From Hymenobacter mucosus (GTDB taxonomy: Bacteria; Bacteroidota; Bacteroidia; Cytophagales; Hymenobacteraceae): a stretch of DNA of 64,000 nt. Each line of letters opens with the position of its first letter. Position 1 is the first letter of the stretch. Under the pieces are notes generated by a model that was given only the letters and a program-made list of their open reading frames with translations, was not told where the DNA came from and searched no databases. The stretch spans positions 248,001-312,000 of the forward strand of contig NZ_FZNS01000003.1 of the NCBI RefSeq assembly GCF_900188255.1, in the 5' to 3' direction. Shown here piece by piece: positions 17,325-25,664 of this stretch. Both the position numbers and the translations under genes were made by a program.

Positions 17325-18143
17325 ATGTTCTCCTCCCCCAACCGAGTCGCGCCCTATCTGACTGCTGTGCTGTGCGCGGCAGGTACCCAGTTGGCAGAGG
17401 CCCAAACCAACGCCGTACCCGACCCGCAGTGGGGCTCTTGGCACATTGGAACGGTGATATTGCCGGGTGGACCGAAGCATTGGGGCGGCTACGCCGAAGT
17501 GCAGGCTCGTGCCAATGGCCTCTTTCGGCAGTATTTCTACACTGAGCTAAAGGGCGGAGTCAGCTACGACTTGGCCAAGAACTTCACCTTTATGGTAGCG
17601 GGTGGCCGCTACGCCACATCTGACTACCGGGACTTGAGCGATGGCCCGCTGAACGTGGAAAAGCGCCTGTGGGAGCAAGTAACGTTTACTCACTACAGCG
17701 CCCGCCTGAAAATAGAGCACCGCTACCGGGTGGAGCAGCGCTGGTTTTCTTTCCGCGACGATATCACGCCGGAAGGCTCTTACCGCTACCGGAACCGTAT
17801 TCGCTACCGCCTCAACGGCTTCCTGCCCTTGAATCACCCAACCGTCACGAACAAGACAGTTTTTCTATCCGTTTACGACGAGGTGTTTTTCAACACGCGC
17901 GGCCCCTTTTTCGAGCGCAACCGGGTGTACGGGGGGGCAGGCTACCAGTTCGACCCGCACTGGACGGTGCAGGCTGGGTGGGTAAACCAAGCCAACTTTA
18001 CGCCCGCCAGCTACCGGCAACATGTGTTTACTCCCCAAACAACGGCCACCAAAAACAACCTAGTGCTGTCGGTGATGTACCGCATCAACCGCCGCAATGG
18101 CGAAGTGCCTGCCCGCGAGTACGTGCCTTCGCAGCCGGACTAA
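17325..18143 (+). CDS. DUF2490 domain outer-membrane-type protein
   Basis: 272 residues with an N-terminal signal peptide (VAPYLTAVLCAAGTQLAEAQ). The rest follows the DUF2490 pattern: an early WGSWHIGTVIL, alternating aromatic beta strands (YFYTELKGGVSYDLAKNF), WEQVTFTHYSARLKIEHRYR, the RYRNRIRYRL strand, and YDEVFFN followed by FERNRVYGGAGYQF. This reads as a small beta-barrel. The family has no assigned function. The gene is downstream of the tRNA terminator and convergent with the molybdate transporter, so it is probably transcribed alone. Confidence 0.75.
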   Translation: MFSSPNRVAPYLTAVLCAAGTQLAEAQTNAVPDPQWGSWHIGTVILPGGPKHWGGYAEVQARANGLFRQYFYTELKGGVSYDLAKNFTFMVAGGRYATSDYRDLSDGPLNVEKRLWEQVTFTHYSARLKIEHRYRVEQRWFSFRDDITPEGSYRYRNRIRYRLNGFLPLNHPTVTNKTVFLSVYDEVFFNTRGPFFERNRVYGGAGYQFDPHWTVQAGWVNQANFTPASYRQHVFTPQTTATKNNLVLSVMYRINRRNGEVPAREYVPSQPD

Positions 18144-18180
18144 CCAAGTCTGGGGCAATAATAACGCAGAAATGGCAGCA

Positions 18181-19347
18181 CTACTTGCCCAGCCCTACCC
18201 AGCCGCGCTGCATGGCGTAGTAAAGCGCCGTGCCCACTACCAAGCCAATAAGGTAGCCGTAGGGCGGCAATCCGCTACATAGTAGCCCCACTAGCAGAGC
18301 CAGCAGCAGATCGGGACGAGAGGTGCTGATGTCGCGGAGTAGGGTGGCTAGGGTGAGGGCCTCAAACAGCAGCAGCACTCCCAGCAGGGGCAGCGGGAAA
18401 ATTTGCACCACTTGTTGAAAGCCTTGGCTAAAAAATAGCCCTAGTATTAGAAACAGCCCCCCGTAGAGCACTACCGAACCGCCCGTGCGCCCGCCGAATG
18501 TGTAGTGGCCTACCATGCCGCCCGAGCCGTGGCACACCGGAAAGCCACCCAGGAAGGGATTTACAAGATTCATGAGGCCGTAGGTGAAGCTGATTTGCCG
18601 CACCGACAGCCGCCGATCAGGAAAATAGTCTTCTACTACCTGCTTTGTAGCCAGCACGGAATTGCCGAGCGACAACGGAATTTGGGGCAAAGCCAGCAGC
18701 AAAGCGCCGTACTTGATATTGTCCCAGGTAGGGGCCTGCCAGCCGGGTAGGTGCAGGCCCACGGCGCGATGCGCGGTAGCCAAATCCAGCTTGAACGTTA
18801 GGCCATAGGCAACGCCTAGGGCCAATACTACCAGCGCGGCCGGCCAGCGCCGGTTGCCGAGCAGCACCGCCGTTACTAGAAAGGCGGCGGCCGCCAGCCA
18901 GTAGCCCGGCAGGCCATCGGCTGGCACATACTCCTTGAGGGCCAGCGTAGCCAGCTGTAAAGCCAGTCCAAACTGAATACCCCGAATAACGGGCTTGGGC
19001 ACTAGCTGAGCCAGCTTATCAATCAGCCCCGATACTGAGAGCACCAACATGCTGACCCCAATGGCCAGCCCACCCCCAAAAATGACCTTGCCAGGAATCT
19101 TTTGGGCAATGACGAGGGCAGCAAAGGCCTTGAGCGGCTGCACCGGCATGGGCATACCGTACCACAGCCCGGAGAAAATTTGCATCACCCCAAACATCAC
19201 CAGCACGCCCGCACTGTCTACGCCCGAGGCGGCAATGATGCCAATGAGCAGTGGCAAGTCGGTGCCTAAATCGCCAAAGGCCCCAGCCAGCTCATTTCGG
19301 TCAAAACGGATACGCGGACGAGAAGGCGGTGTGGCGGTAAGCGGCAT
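18181..19347 (-). CDS. MOT1-type molybdate/sulfate transporter
   Basis: 388-residue polytopic membrane protein with about 10-11 hydrophobic segments. The opening FDRNELAGAFGDLGTDLPLL and the MPMPVQPLKAFAALVIAQ motif are signatures of the MOT1 molybdate transporter group, a SulP-related family. The C-terminal half carries a second motif copy (GGFPVCHGSGGMVGHYTFGG). The location supports molybdate as substrate: within 10 kb are moeB, fdhD and two molybdopterin oxidoreductase genes. Sulfate cannot be excluded from sequence alone. The moeB gene lies 47 bases upstream on the same strand, so the two are probably one operon. Confidence 0.85.
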   Translation of the reverse strand: MPLTATPPSRPRIRFDRNELAGAFGDLGTDLPLLIGIIAASGVDSAGVLVMFGVMQIFSGLWYGMPMPVQPLKAFAALVIAQKIPGKVIFGGGLAIGVSMLVLSVSGLIDKLAQLVPKPVIRGIQFGLALQLATLALKEYVPADGLPGYWLAAAAFLVTAVLLGNRRWPAALVVLALGVAYGLTFKLDLATAHRAVGLHLPGWQAPTWDNIKYGALLLALPQIPLSLGNSVLATKQVVEDYFPDRRLSVRQISFTYGLMNLVNPFLGGFPVCHGSGGMVGHYTFGGRTGGSVVLYGGLFLILGLFFSQGFQQVVQIFPLPLLGVLLLFEALTLATLLRDISTSRPDLLLALLVGLLCSGLPPYGYLIGLVVGTALYYAMQRGWVGLGK

Positions 19348-19394
19348 TGGGGCAATGGAAAATAATCAAAAGAACGAAAAAGAGGGGCAGCTAA

Positions 19395-20513
19395 TTAAGC
19401 CGGCGAATGCGGGGCATTGGCCACGTTGAGAGCTTCTTGCCAAGCCAGAAAGCCTCCATCTAGGTTAAGCAGATTGGCAAAGCCGTACTGAGTTTGGAGC
19501 CGCTCTACGGCTTGGGCGCTGCGGCTACCTGAGCGGCAGTACACTACTACGGGGTGTTGCTTAGGAACTGCGGCCACGCCCTTGTCGAGGTTGCTCAGGG
19601 GAAGCAGGGTAGCGCCCGGCAAGTGGCCTGCGGCATACTCGTGGGCCTCGCGCACATCCAGTAGAAACGGAGGAAAGTCGGACTCCAGTTGCTGCTGTAG
19701 CTCTGCCACCGAAATGCTCGTGACGCCTACCGCGCACAAGTCGGCGTAGTCTTGGGGGTTGGCATTGGTGAGGTTGATGGCGGCTTGCTCAGGCTGGCGG
19801 GCAAACTTGAGCGTGCGGGTTTGAAAAGTGAGGGCATCAAACAGCCACAGCCTACCTGATAATACCTCGCCAATGCCTAGCACTACTTTGAGGGCTTCCG
19901 TAGCCTGGGCCATACCCACTAGGCCGGGCAGCACACCCAGCACGCCCGTGGCGTCACAGTTGGGCGCTTCCGCCGACGAGGGTGGCTGCGGAAACAGGCA
20001 GCGGTAGGTAGGACCACCTTGGTAGTTGAACACTGAAACCTGCCCCTCGAACTTGTAGATGGCGCCTGAAATCAGGGGGCGGTTGAAGCTCACGCAGGCG
20101 TCGTTGAGAAGGTAGCGAGTCGGGAAATTGTCGGAGCCGTCCACTACCACATCGTACTTGCTGACTAGCTCGCGCACGTTGCCCAGGGTGGCTCGGCAGC
20201 GGAAAACCTCCGTGTGCACCAGAGGGTTGATGCGCTTCACGGCGCGGGCCGCTGCCTCGGCTTTGGGCTGGCCCAAGTCGGCGGGGCCGTACAGAATCTG
20301 GCGTTGCAGGTTGCTACGGTCGACCGTATCTGCGTCCGCAATGCCCAGGGTGCCCACGCCAGCCGCGGCTAGGTATTGTAAAATGGGGCAGCCTAGTCCG
20401 CCCGCACCCACCACTAGTACGCGGGCGTTTTTTAGGCGGAGTTGGCCAGCTTCGCCAATCTCAGGTAGCTGCAAGTGGCGGCGGTAAATCTGACGTTCTT
20501 CGGAGGTTAGCAT
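19395..20513 (-). CDS. moeB: MoeB/ThiF adenylyltransferase with C-terminal rhodanese domain
   Basis: 372 residues from the ATG at 20513 (MLTSEERQIYRRHLQLPEIG); a GTG two codons upstream is also possible. The E1-like domain (1-245) has the nucleotide-binding GAGGLG at 36-41, ADTVDRSNLQRQILY, and the DGSDNFPTRYLLND segment with the adenylation aspartate. C186 in APNCDATGVLG is in the place of the family's catalytic cysteine. The rhodanese domain (about 268-365) ends in the loop CRSGSR with C326. It adenylates the C-terminus of MoaD (or ThiS), and the rhodanese part can deliver sulfur. Only one cysteine (C172) remains of the usual structural zinc pairs. It probably serves molybdopterin synthesis for the oxidoreductases nearby. 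Confidence 0.88.
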   Translation of the reverse strand: MLTSEERQIYRRHLQLPEIGEAGQLRLKNARVLVVGAGGLGCPILQYLAAAGVGTLGIADADTVDRSNLQRQILYGPADLGQPKAEAAARAVKRINPLVHTEVFRCRATLGNVRELVSKYDVVVDGSDNFPTRYLLNDACVSFNRPLISGAIYKFEGQVSVFNYQGGPTYRCLFPQPPSSAEAPNCDATGVLGVLPGLVGMAQATEALKVVLGIGEVLSGRLWLFDALTFQTRTLKFARQPEQAAINLTNANPQDYADLCAVGVTSISVAELQQQLESDFPPFLLDVREAHEYAAGHLPGATLLPLSNLDKGVAAVPKQHPVVVYCRSGSRSAQAVERLQTQYGFANLLNLDGGFLAWQEALNVANAPHSPA

Positions 20514-20592
20514 GTACACAAGATAACAGGTGCCGGGCTGACAACCGGGGCAGAGTACGGATAAATAGTAACTCAGCGGCAGGCTTCTCTCG

Positions 20593-20600
20593 TTACTTTG
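20593..20600 (+). promoter_or_regulatory. Candidate -7 element upstream of fdhD
   Basis: TTACTTTG, one base from TAnnTTTG, lies in the moeB-fdhD divergent region about 185 bases upstream of fdhD. No clear -33 partner, so low confidence. Confidence 0.28.
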
Positions 20601-20783
20601 GCACGTGTGGGCCCTGGTTGCTTAGCTCAAACTTACTTCCCGCCCATAAGGTTAAAAGGAATATACCACTGCGTTCTGCCTACCCCCACTTGAGTAAGGA
20701 TCTGCGCGGTTCCAATACAACTTCAGCCAACTTCCTACCCCGTGCTCGTTGCAGGGGGAGGACCCACCCCGTTACGTATCACC

Positions 20784-21668
20784 ATGTCTGCTCCTGTCTT
20801 TCTCCCGCCCACCAGCTACGATTACGTGACTGTGCATAAAGTGCAGGGCACTACCATGACTACCGCCTCCGACGTGCTGGCCGCCGAAGAACCTCTGGAA
20901 ATCAGGGTGGGCTACGGGCCAACTGGGGAGCGGGAGCACCGCACCCTTTCCATTACCATGCGCACCCCCGGCCACGACTTTGAGTTGGCGGCGGGCTTTT
21001 TGCTTACCGAAGGCATCATCCATGGCCGCCAGGATTTGCACGGCGTCATTTACTGCCCTGATGTAGAGAAGGAAGATGAGCGCGAAAATGTGGTGCGCGC
21101 CGAGCTAGCCCCCACAGCCACGCCCGACCTGCCCCGCCTGGAGCGCCACTTTTACACCAGCAGCAGTTGTGGCGTCTGCGGCAAAACCAGCATCGACGCG
21201 GTGCACGCGGCCGCTTGCCCGGTGCTACCCACGGCCGGCCCCTACATCGACCCTGCCGTAATCCATCAGCTACCGGAGCGGCAGCGGGCGGCCCAGGCCT
21301 TGTTTGAGCAAACGGGCGGCTTGCACGCGGCCGCGCTTTTCTCACCGGCCGGCGAGCTGCTGTTGCTACGCGAAGATGTTGGCCGTCATAACGCCCTAGA
21401 CAAAGTGATTGGCGCGGCCCTTTTCCAGGAAATGCTACCCCTGCACGATGCTGTACTGCTGGTAAGCGGGCGCGCCTCTTTTGAGCTGGTGCAGAAAGCA
21501 GCGGTGGCGGGCATTCCGGTGCTAGCTGCCGTAGGAGCTCCCAGCTCCCTGGCAGTACAGGCCGCCAACGATTTCGGGATGACCCTTTGCGGCTTCGTCC
21601 GCCAGGGGCGCTACAATGTTTACTGCCACGAATGGCGGCTTCAGTCTGCCGGGCAAGAAGTGGAGTAG
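20784..21668 (+). CDS. fdhD: Formate dehydrogenase accessory sulfurtransferase FdhD
   Basis: 294 residues from the ATG at 20784 (MSAPVFLPPTSYDYVTV); the GTG at 20742 is in frame but adds nothing conserved. FdhD carries sulfur from IscS to the molybdenum cofactor and is needed for active formate dehydrogenases. The sulfur-carrier CxxC is C129 and C132 in SSSCGVCGKTSIDAV. Other family segments are the EEPLEIRVG strand, TPGHDFELAAGFLLTEGI, and LLREDVGRHNALDKVIGA. It is divergent from moeB and about 1 kb upstream of the two FdhF/YdeP genes it most likely serves. Confidence 0.93.
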   Translation: MSAPVFLPPTSYDYVTVHKVQGTTMTTASDVLAAEEPLEIRVGYGPTGEREHRTLSITMRTPGHDFELAAGFLLTEGIIHGRQDLHGVIYCPDVEKEDERENVVRAELAPTATPDLPRLERHFYTSSSCGVCGKTSIDAVHAAACPVLPTAGPYIDPAVIHQLPERQRAAQALFEQTGGLHAAALFSPAGELLLLREDVGRHNALDKVIGAALFQEMLPLHDAVLLVSGRASFELVQKAAVAGIPVLAAVGAPSSLAVQAANDFGMTLCGFVRQGRYNVYCHEWRLQSAGQEVE

Positions 21669-21749
21669 GAGACTCCGTTACTGATAGTGCGCAGCCAGTG
21701 TCTCGTTACACGCCGGTTACCACCAGTGGGGCAGCTCTGTTCCGGCCAC

Positions 21750-21959
21750 CTACCACCATAGTACACCCCAAACCAGGGCTGCTGCCAAGTAGCCAGCCAC
21801 TAGCCGCCCGCCCAGTGGAAGTGCTGCCCGCAGCAGCAACCGCCGCCCTACCTGCTTCGCAAACAGCAAGCCGCTTGTAAAAAGCAACGCCACGTTCATC
21901 AGGCAAGCCGCCGCTACCAGGGTTCCACCCCAATAAACGGTAGTGACTAGTACTGCCAT
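21750..21959 (-). CDS. Small putative membrane protein (or membrane-protein remnant)
   Basis: 69 residues from the ATG at 21959: MAVLVTTVYWGGTLVAAACL, a second hydrophobic segment MNVALLFTSGLLF, a basic turn AKQVGRRLLLR, and a last helix LVAGYLAAALVWGVLWW. This is two or three membrane helices with the positive-inside pattern, and third codon positions are mostly G or C like real genes here. I do not recognise a family. The frame continues upstream to a TTG at 22010. It could be a real small protein or the tail of a lost permease. It is the only plausible gene in the 612-base gap between fdhD and the DUF7009 gene, and it is on the opposite strand. Confidence 0.33.
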   Translation of the reverse strand: MAVLVTTVYWGGTLVAAACLMNVALLFTSGLLFAKQVGRRLLLRAALPLGGRLVAGYLAAALVWGVLWW

Positions 21960-22280
21960 CCACTGGGTGTCAGCAACACGCAAGCCTACTACTAGCCAAC
22001 AGTGGTGCAATGACTTCGCTATTCAGGGTGAATAGCAGCCAATAGGAGTGTAGCGTTACCACAAATCACACGGGAATACGGGGCAAGAGGAGGTGTACTG
22101 CTAGCTAACCCGTTGGATGGAGCCAACAGTACAGTTCTGCTTCCAAATAAAACCGTAAAATCGGTTCGTCTATTTCAGCAGCATGGGCGGGCATTTTACT
22201 GATTTTCCGGTCATTTCGGCTAAGCGCCACCGCAACATCTGACGTGTTACCTGCGTCTGAATCTCATACCATTTCTTCTC
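21960..22280. other. Upstream region of the DUF7009-fdhF unit
   Basis: About 320 bases with no ORF of note. A short inverted repeat AACCG / CGGTT with a 6-base spacer lies at 22151-22166, about 115 bases before the DUF7009 start. I find no convincing TAnnTTTG element. Confidence 0.3.
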
Positions 22281-22604
22281 ATGAAACTTCGCATTGAAGA
22301 CAACTCGTTGCGCCTCCGCCTGTCGGCGGAAGAGGTGGAGCAGTTTGCTACTGTGGGGCGGGTAGCCGCCCTGGTACCCCTTGGGCCTGCCGCCGCCGAC
22401 AGCCTGACTTACGCCTTAGAGCGCGCCGAAACCGAGGAGTTTCGCGTCACTTACGGAGCCGGGGCCCTCACTGTGAAAGTGCCTGCTACGCTGGCCAACC
22501 ATTGGACGAGTACTGACCAAAATGGCCTTTCGGCTACCCTCATGGTAGCCGAGAATCAACCCCTGAAAATCTTAATCGAAAAAGACCTGGACTGTCTGCA
22601 TTGA
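22281..22604 (+). CDS. DUF7009 family small protein
   Basis: 107 residues starting MKLRIEDNSLRLRLSAEEVE and ending LKILIEKDLDCLH. The layout matches DUF7009: a first strand pair KLRIEDNSLRLRL, an EVEQF helix, GPAAADSLTYALE, a strand with VTYGAGALTVKVP, a W-containing STDQNGLSATL turn, and the closing ILIEKDLDCL with a conserved cysteine. The function is unknown. It is 42 bases upstream of the first FdhF/YdeP gene on the same strand, so it is very likely cotranscribed and may be an accessory factor of the molybdoenzyme. The C-terminal Asp-Cys-Leu could be a metal or sulfur site (inference). Confidence 0.72.
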   Translation: MKLRIEDNSLRLRLSAEEVEQFATVGRVAALVPLGPAAADSLTYALERAETEEFRVTYGAGALTVKVPATLANHWTSTDQNGLSATLMVAENQPLKILIEKDLDCLH

Positions 22605-22646
22605 CGGGCTGGGCTACCACCCACACTGCTACTTCCCCTCCGCGCT

Positions 22647-25205
22647 ATGGACAAATCTCCTGCTTACGACCCCAATCAGGCCGGTAAAATAGATCAGCAA
22701 ACTGCTGGCAACAACGTTCCGAAGAGTGGTGAGCGCCCCGATCAGGGTGCCGCCCCTACCAGCGACAACTGGAGTACCTCACCCGAGCGGGAATCAATGG
22801 ACGAGCGGCCCATGGAGGCGCCTGATACGCTAGGTGCCAAGCACAAGCACCCCATTCTGGCCCAGCCCCCCGAAGAGTTTACGGGACTTAAGCTGAGCAA
22901 GCCTGCAAAAGTAGCGGCTGGCGTAACGGCAGTACTGAAGTCGGGAGCCTTTGCGTTTAGCGAAGATGGCCCCGTACGTGGTACTCATGCCCTGCTTAAG
23001 CTAAACCAGAAGGACGGATTCGACTGCTCGTCTTGCGCCTGGCCCGACCCCGACGACCACCGCTCCGTGGCTGAGTTCTGCGAGAACGGCGCCAAGGCTA
23101 CTGCCTCCGACGCTCAGTCGGACCCCGTGGGGCCTGATTTCTTTGCCAAGCACAGCCTCGCGGATTTGTCGCGCATGACGGACCGCGACCTGAATAATGC
23201 GGGCCGCATTACCCACCCCATGGTGCTACGGCCGGGGGCTACTCACTACACACCCATTGAATGGCCTGAAGCTTTTCAGCTGGTAGCCGATGAGTTGAAC
23301 GCGCTGAAGTCGCCTAACGAAGCCATCTTCTATACGTCGGGCAAGGTGCCGAATGAGCCCGCCTACCTCTACCAGTTGTTTGTCCGGCAGTTTGGCACCA
23401 ACAACCTGCCCGACTGCTCCAACCTGTGCCACGAGAGCAGCGGCGCCGCCCTGAGCAATACAACGGGCCTGGGCAAGGGCTCCGTGACCCTGAACGACAT
23501 GTACGAGGCCGAGGTAATCCTTATCATTGGGCAGAACCCCGGCACCAACCACCCGCGCATGCTCACGGCCCTGCAAAAGGCCAAGCGCAACGGAGCCAAG
23601 ATCATCAGCATCAACCCCCTGCATGAGGCGGGCCTGCTGCACTTCAAGAACCCCCAGGACTTTATGAACCCCATCAAGGCCCTAGGGGTATTGCTGGGCG
23701 ATGGTACCCCCATTACGGACGTGTACTTGCAGGTACGCATCAACAGCGACCAACTAGTGATGCGTGGGTTGATGAAGTGCTTGCTGGAGGCGGAAGCACT
23801 GAACCCCGGCCAGGTCCTTGACCAAGGCTTTATTCAGGAGTACACTACGGGCTACCCCGAACTGGTAGAGACTCTGAACAATACTAGCTGGGCCGATATT
23901 GAGGAAGCCAGCGGCGTTACGAAAGCCCAGATTCAGGAGGCCGCCAACTTAGTGGCACAGCACAAGAAAATCATTACCTGCTGGGCAATGGGTCTTACTC
24001 AGCAGAAGAATGGCGTGTACACCATTCAGGAGGTAGTGAACATGCACTTCATGAAAGGTGCTATTGGTATCCCCGGCGCCGGCTTGTGCCCGGTGCGTGG
24101 CCACTCCAACGTGCAGGGCGACCGGACCATGGGCATCTGGGAGCGGCCCACCGAAACTTTCCTGGCTTCGCTTGATAAGGAGTTCAACTTTACCTCTCCG
24201 CGCGAGTACGGCTACGATGTAGTAGAAGCGGTGAAGGCTTTGTATGATGGCCACGTGAAGGTATTTATGGGCCTGGGGGGCAACTTGCTCTCGGCCTGTT
24301 CCGACACGGAGTTTGTGGCCGAAGGCATGCGTAAGCTGCGCCTCTCGGTGCATGTGACGCCCAAGCTCAACCGCGGCCACTTGGTAAACGGCGAAATGGC
24401 TCTAATTCTGCCCTGCAAAACCCGCATCGATATTGATATGCAGAAATCGGGGCAGCAGTTTATGACCTGCGAGAACTCCATGGGAGTAGTAAGCATGAGC
24501 AAAGGCGTGTTAGAGCCTATTTCTGACCAAATGCTGAGCGAAGTAGCCATTGTGAGCGGCATTGCCATTGCTACGCTGGGTGAGCGCAGCACCGTAGACT
24601 GGGTGGGTTGCACCGAGAACTACGACCTCATCCGCGACTATGTGGCCCGTACTATTCCGGGTTTCGAGGAGTTCAACACCAAAGTGCGGCACCCCGGCGG
24701 CTTCTACCTTCCCAACGGCCCCCGCGAACGGAACTTCACCACCGAAAATGCCAAGGCTAACTTCACCAGCACTCCGTTGGAAAAGCACGTGTTTGAGCCC
24801 GGCCAGTTGGTGATGATGACCATTCGCTCGCATGATCAGTTTAACACCACAGTATACGACTACAACGACCGGTACCGGGGTGTGCATAACGAGCGGCGCG
24901 TTATCTTCTTAAACCCGAAAGACATGGCCGAGCGCGGTATCAAAGAGAAAGGCTTGGTAAATATTACCAGCCACTTTGCGGGCCAAGAGCGCCACGCCGA
25001 GAAGTTCATCGCCATTCCCTACGACATTCCGAAGGGCAACTGTGCCATGTACTTCCCCGAAGGCAACGTGCTGGTGCCCATTGGCTCGGTTGCCTACAAG
25101 AGCAATACGCCTACCTCAAAGTTTGTGATTGTGACGGTGGCTCCGGTGGAGCTGCCCGTTGGTACCCAAATTCCGACTTCCGACCGTGTAGCAGTGCCAG
25201 CTTAG
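22647..25205 (+). CDS. FdhF/YdeP family molybdopterin oxidoreductase, copy 1
   Basis: 852 residues, related to the catalytic subunit of formate dehydrogenase but of the FdhF/YdeP branch. The first 75 residues are hydrophilic and Pro/Asp/Gly-rich (PKSGERPDQGAAPTSDN). The cluster region is reduced to DGFDCSSCAWPDPDDHRS, and the catalytic site shows Cys-His in NLCHESSGAAL where E. coli FdhF has selenocysteine-His. Molybdopterin-binding segments follow: EVILIIGQNPGTNHPRML, GAIGIPGAGLCPVRGHSN and the C-terminal QFNTTVYDYNDRYRGVHNE. It is soluble, with no Tat signal, so cytoplasmic. The true substrate may be formate or something else, and no electron-transfer subunit is adjacent. DUF7009 precedes it; a terminator follows at 25233-25263. 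Confidence 0.9.
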   Translation: MDKSPAYDPNQAGKIDQQTAGNNVPKSGERPDQGAAPTSDNWSTSPERESMDERPMEAPDTLGAKHKHPILAQPPEEFTGLKLSKPAKVAAGVTAVLKSGAFAFSEDGPVRGTHALLKLNQKDGFDCSSCAWPDPDDHRSVAEFCENGAKATASDAQSDPVGPDFFAKHSLADLSRMTDRDLNNAGRITHPMVLRPGATHYTPIEWPEAFQLVADELNALKSPNEAIFYTSGKVPNEPAYLYQLFVRQFGTNNLPDCSNLCHESSGAALSNTTGLGKGSVTLNDMYEAEVILIIGQNPGTNHPRMLTALQKAKRNGAKIISINPLHEAGLLHFKNPQDFMNPIKALGVLLGDGTPITDVYLQVRINSDQLVMRGLMKCLLEAEALNPGQVLDQGFIQEYTTGYPELVETLNNTSWADIEEASGVTKAQIQEAANLVAQHKKIITCWAMGLTQQKNGVYTIQEVVNMHFMKGAIGIPGAGLCPVRGHSNVQGDRTMGIWERPTETFLASLDKEFNFTSPREYGYDVVEAVKALYDGHVKVFMGLGGNLLSACSDTEFVAEGMRKLRLSVHVTPKLNRGHLVNGEMALILPCKTRIDIDMQKSGQQFMTCENSMGVVSMSKGVLEPISDQMLSEVAIVSGIAIATLGERSTVDWVGCTENYDLIRDYVARTIPGFEEFNTKVRHPGGFYLPNGPRERNFTTENAKANFTSTPLEKHVFEPGQLVMMTIRSHDQFNTTVYDYNDRYRGVHNERRVIFLNPKDMAERGIKEKGLVNITSHFAGQERHAEKFIAIPYDIPKGNCAMYFPEGNVLVPIGSVAYKSNTPTSKFVIVTVAPVELPVGTQIPTSDRVAVPA

Positions 25206-25664
25206 GCTTACCCAAAATAATCCCGAATAGAGAAGCCCGATTGTGCAAACAGTCGGGCTTTTTGTTGTCTTGTTACTTTGGGCTAGTAGGCTTGCTGCCA
25301 AGGTGCTTGAGCGTTGGGCAACGTCACGATATAACGACCAATTCCGTAACCTCCACAGTTACTTCTGCGTCTGACATATTACGTATTGTGGGGTATACAC
25401 ACTGGTGGCGAGCGGTGCACAGGTGGCGTTGGCTGAGGTGGAATGCCGCAGTACGCAACCAACACAAGGTAAAGCGGTGTTGCCTTGGAGTGCTGGCAAA
25501 CTGGCTCGTCACCTGGCTATCATCAAATGCTGCTTCTGTTGGCGGTTGGTTTGCTCGCTTACGTGAGTTGGTTTTAGAAATTTTCACCGGGAAGAAGGTA
25601 GGTCCGTTGCCAAAAAACAGCGGAGTTTCCTTATCTTTTTCCTTTCCCACCTGTTCTGTTTGTC
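25206..25664. other. Region between the two FdhF/YdeP genes
   Basis: 459 bases. The first 60 hold the terminator of copy 1. The rest contains no convincing ORF (frames on both strands have poor codon patterns). TATCTTTTTC near 25642, with TTG about 22 bases upstream, is a weak promoter candidate for copy 2. The presence of a terminator and a long spacer suggests the two copies are transcribed separately. Confidence 0.4.
25233..25263 (+). terminator. Intrinsic terminator of FdhF copy 1
   Basis: AAGCCCGA / TCGGGCTT arms with a 12-base loop, followed by T residues, about 28 bases past the stop codon. Confidence 0.75.
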
